A DNA stretch of 13,382 bases, from positions 1-13,382 of the forward strand of contig JASLEG010000390.1 in the NCBI GenBank assembly GCA_030151225.1, given 5' to 3'. The notes beneath the pieces were generated by a model. It worked only from the letters and a program-made list of their open reading frames with translations. It was not told the origin of the DNA and ran no database searches. This DNA is from Burkholderia sp. (GTDB taxonomy: Bacteria > Pseudomonadota > Gammaproteobacteria > Burkholderiales > Burkholderiaceae). Below, in pieces: positions 13,109 to 13,382 of this stretch (its first letter is position 1; each line of letters begins with the position of its first letter). Position numbers and translations under genes: made by a program.

Positions 13109-13382
13109 TGAGCGCTACATATAATTGGTCCTTTACGCCAGGTACTACAAATAAGTATTCTGTCTATTTGGGTGGAAATATACCTTCAGCGGCAAATAAT
13201 GTTAGGCCTTCTGGTTGGTGTTATGTTGCTCTTTTTGGAAACGATACTACAGGTAATGGCTCTATGCTTTATCCAATGAAAACAATGGATGGGGCATTTG
13301 CAAAATTTGGAAATACAAGCTTTGTATTGGGCAGTGGTGTTTATAGGATTGCAACTGCTGGAACAGGCAGAAATGTTAATAT
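13108..13382 (+). CDS. Second beta-helix adhesin copy, 5' part only (cut by window edge)
   Basis: The ATG overlaps the previous stop (TAATG at 13106-13110) and the frame is open for 91 codons to the window edge. The protein begins MSATYNWSFTPGTTNKYSVY, then NVRPSGWCYVALFGNDTTGN, then GSMLYPMKTMDGAFAKFG and FVLGSGVYR. It matches the start of the preceding adhesin closely: MSATYNW at the start, then PG, NVRP-like, YVALFGND-x-TGNGS, P-x-(K/R)T and the GxYR turn at the start of the beta-helix. It is therefore a paralogue made by tandem duplication. The DNA is AT-rich at the start, like the N-terminal part of copy 1. No Shine-Dalgarno is visible, so it probably relies on reinitiation. Length and C-terminus are unknown. 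Confidence 0.8.
   Translation, partial: MSATYNWSFTPGTTNKYSVYLGGNIPSAANNVRPSGWCYVALFGNDTTGNGSMLYPMKTMDGAFAKFGNTSFVLGSGVYRIATAGTGRNVN
13222..13238 (+). repeat. 17-nt direct repeat shared with first adhesin copy (copy 2)
   Basis: Identical to 11438-11454 (TATGTTGCTCTTTTTGG). It lies in the conserved YVALFG segment at the entry to the beta-helix and would be a natural site for homologous exchange between the two genes. Confidence 0.85.

Noticed and set aside
11336..13382. A diversity-generating retroelement driving adhesin variation
   Set aside because: No reverse transcriptase gene, no template repeat and no CLec-type variable region are visible. The differences between copies look like ordinary duplication and divergence.
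1..13382. Non-phage contractile injection system (tailocin or eCIS)
   Set aside because: Baseplate genes alone do not exclude it, but the extended set of fibre genes and tandem adhesins, and the absence of eCIS-type markers such as an AAA ATPase, fit a phage better. Head and replication genes outside the window would settle it.
1..13382. tRNA genes, CRISPR arrays, insertion sequences
   Set aside because: No cloverleaf-like, regularly spaced repeat-spacer, or transposase/inverted-repeat pattern was seen on either strand.

Overview
The window is a tail-module segment of a contractile-tailed (myovirus-type) bacteriophage or prophage. The evidence is a set of baseplate-type proteins: an OB-fold spike like T4 gp5/gpV, a gpI-like protein, a gp25-like protein and a gp6/gpJ-like wedge protein. 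They are followed by long fibre or adhesin genes. No head, replication, lysis or integration gene is visible, so lytic and prophage states cannot be separated. The host cannot be named. Some genes have a Shine-Dalgarno-like sequence, while others have AT-rich leaders or rely on stop/start overlaps. All functional calls rest on motif recognition and gene order, not on a database search.

Layout: positions 1-3906 hold a leftward operon of three genes. Read in transcription order they are a 479-residue protein with a probable tail-tube-like domain, a 238-residue gp5/gpV-like spike, and a gpI-like protein of at least 580 residues that runs off the left edge. Positions 3907-4144 are a non-coding divergent control region with two TATATAT elements, four AAAATTT tracts and a small leader hairpin. 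From 4145 to the right edge is one tightly packed rightward operon: an unrecognised structural protein (314 aa), a small zinc-binding-type DUF6527-like protein (119 aa), a gp25-like protein (128 aa), a gp6/gpJ-like wedge protein (511 aa), a large fibre protein with pyocin-knob-like and YadA-like parts (930 aa), a second fibre protein (379 aa), a beta-helix adhesin or tailspike (590 aa), and the start of a second copy of that adhesin, cut by the right edge.

The genes probably work together as follows. The leftward genes and gp25/gp6-like genes build the baseplate hub and wedges. The 930- and 379-residue proteins form fibres attached to it. The tandem beta-helix proteins are candidate receptor-binding or glycan-active tips. 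The most notable feature is that tandem adhesin cassette. Its first copy is strongly AT-rich over about 1.2 kb and then returns to the GC-rich composition of the rest of the operon, as expected if the host-recognition part was exchanged by recombination. The start of the second copy is AT-rich again.
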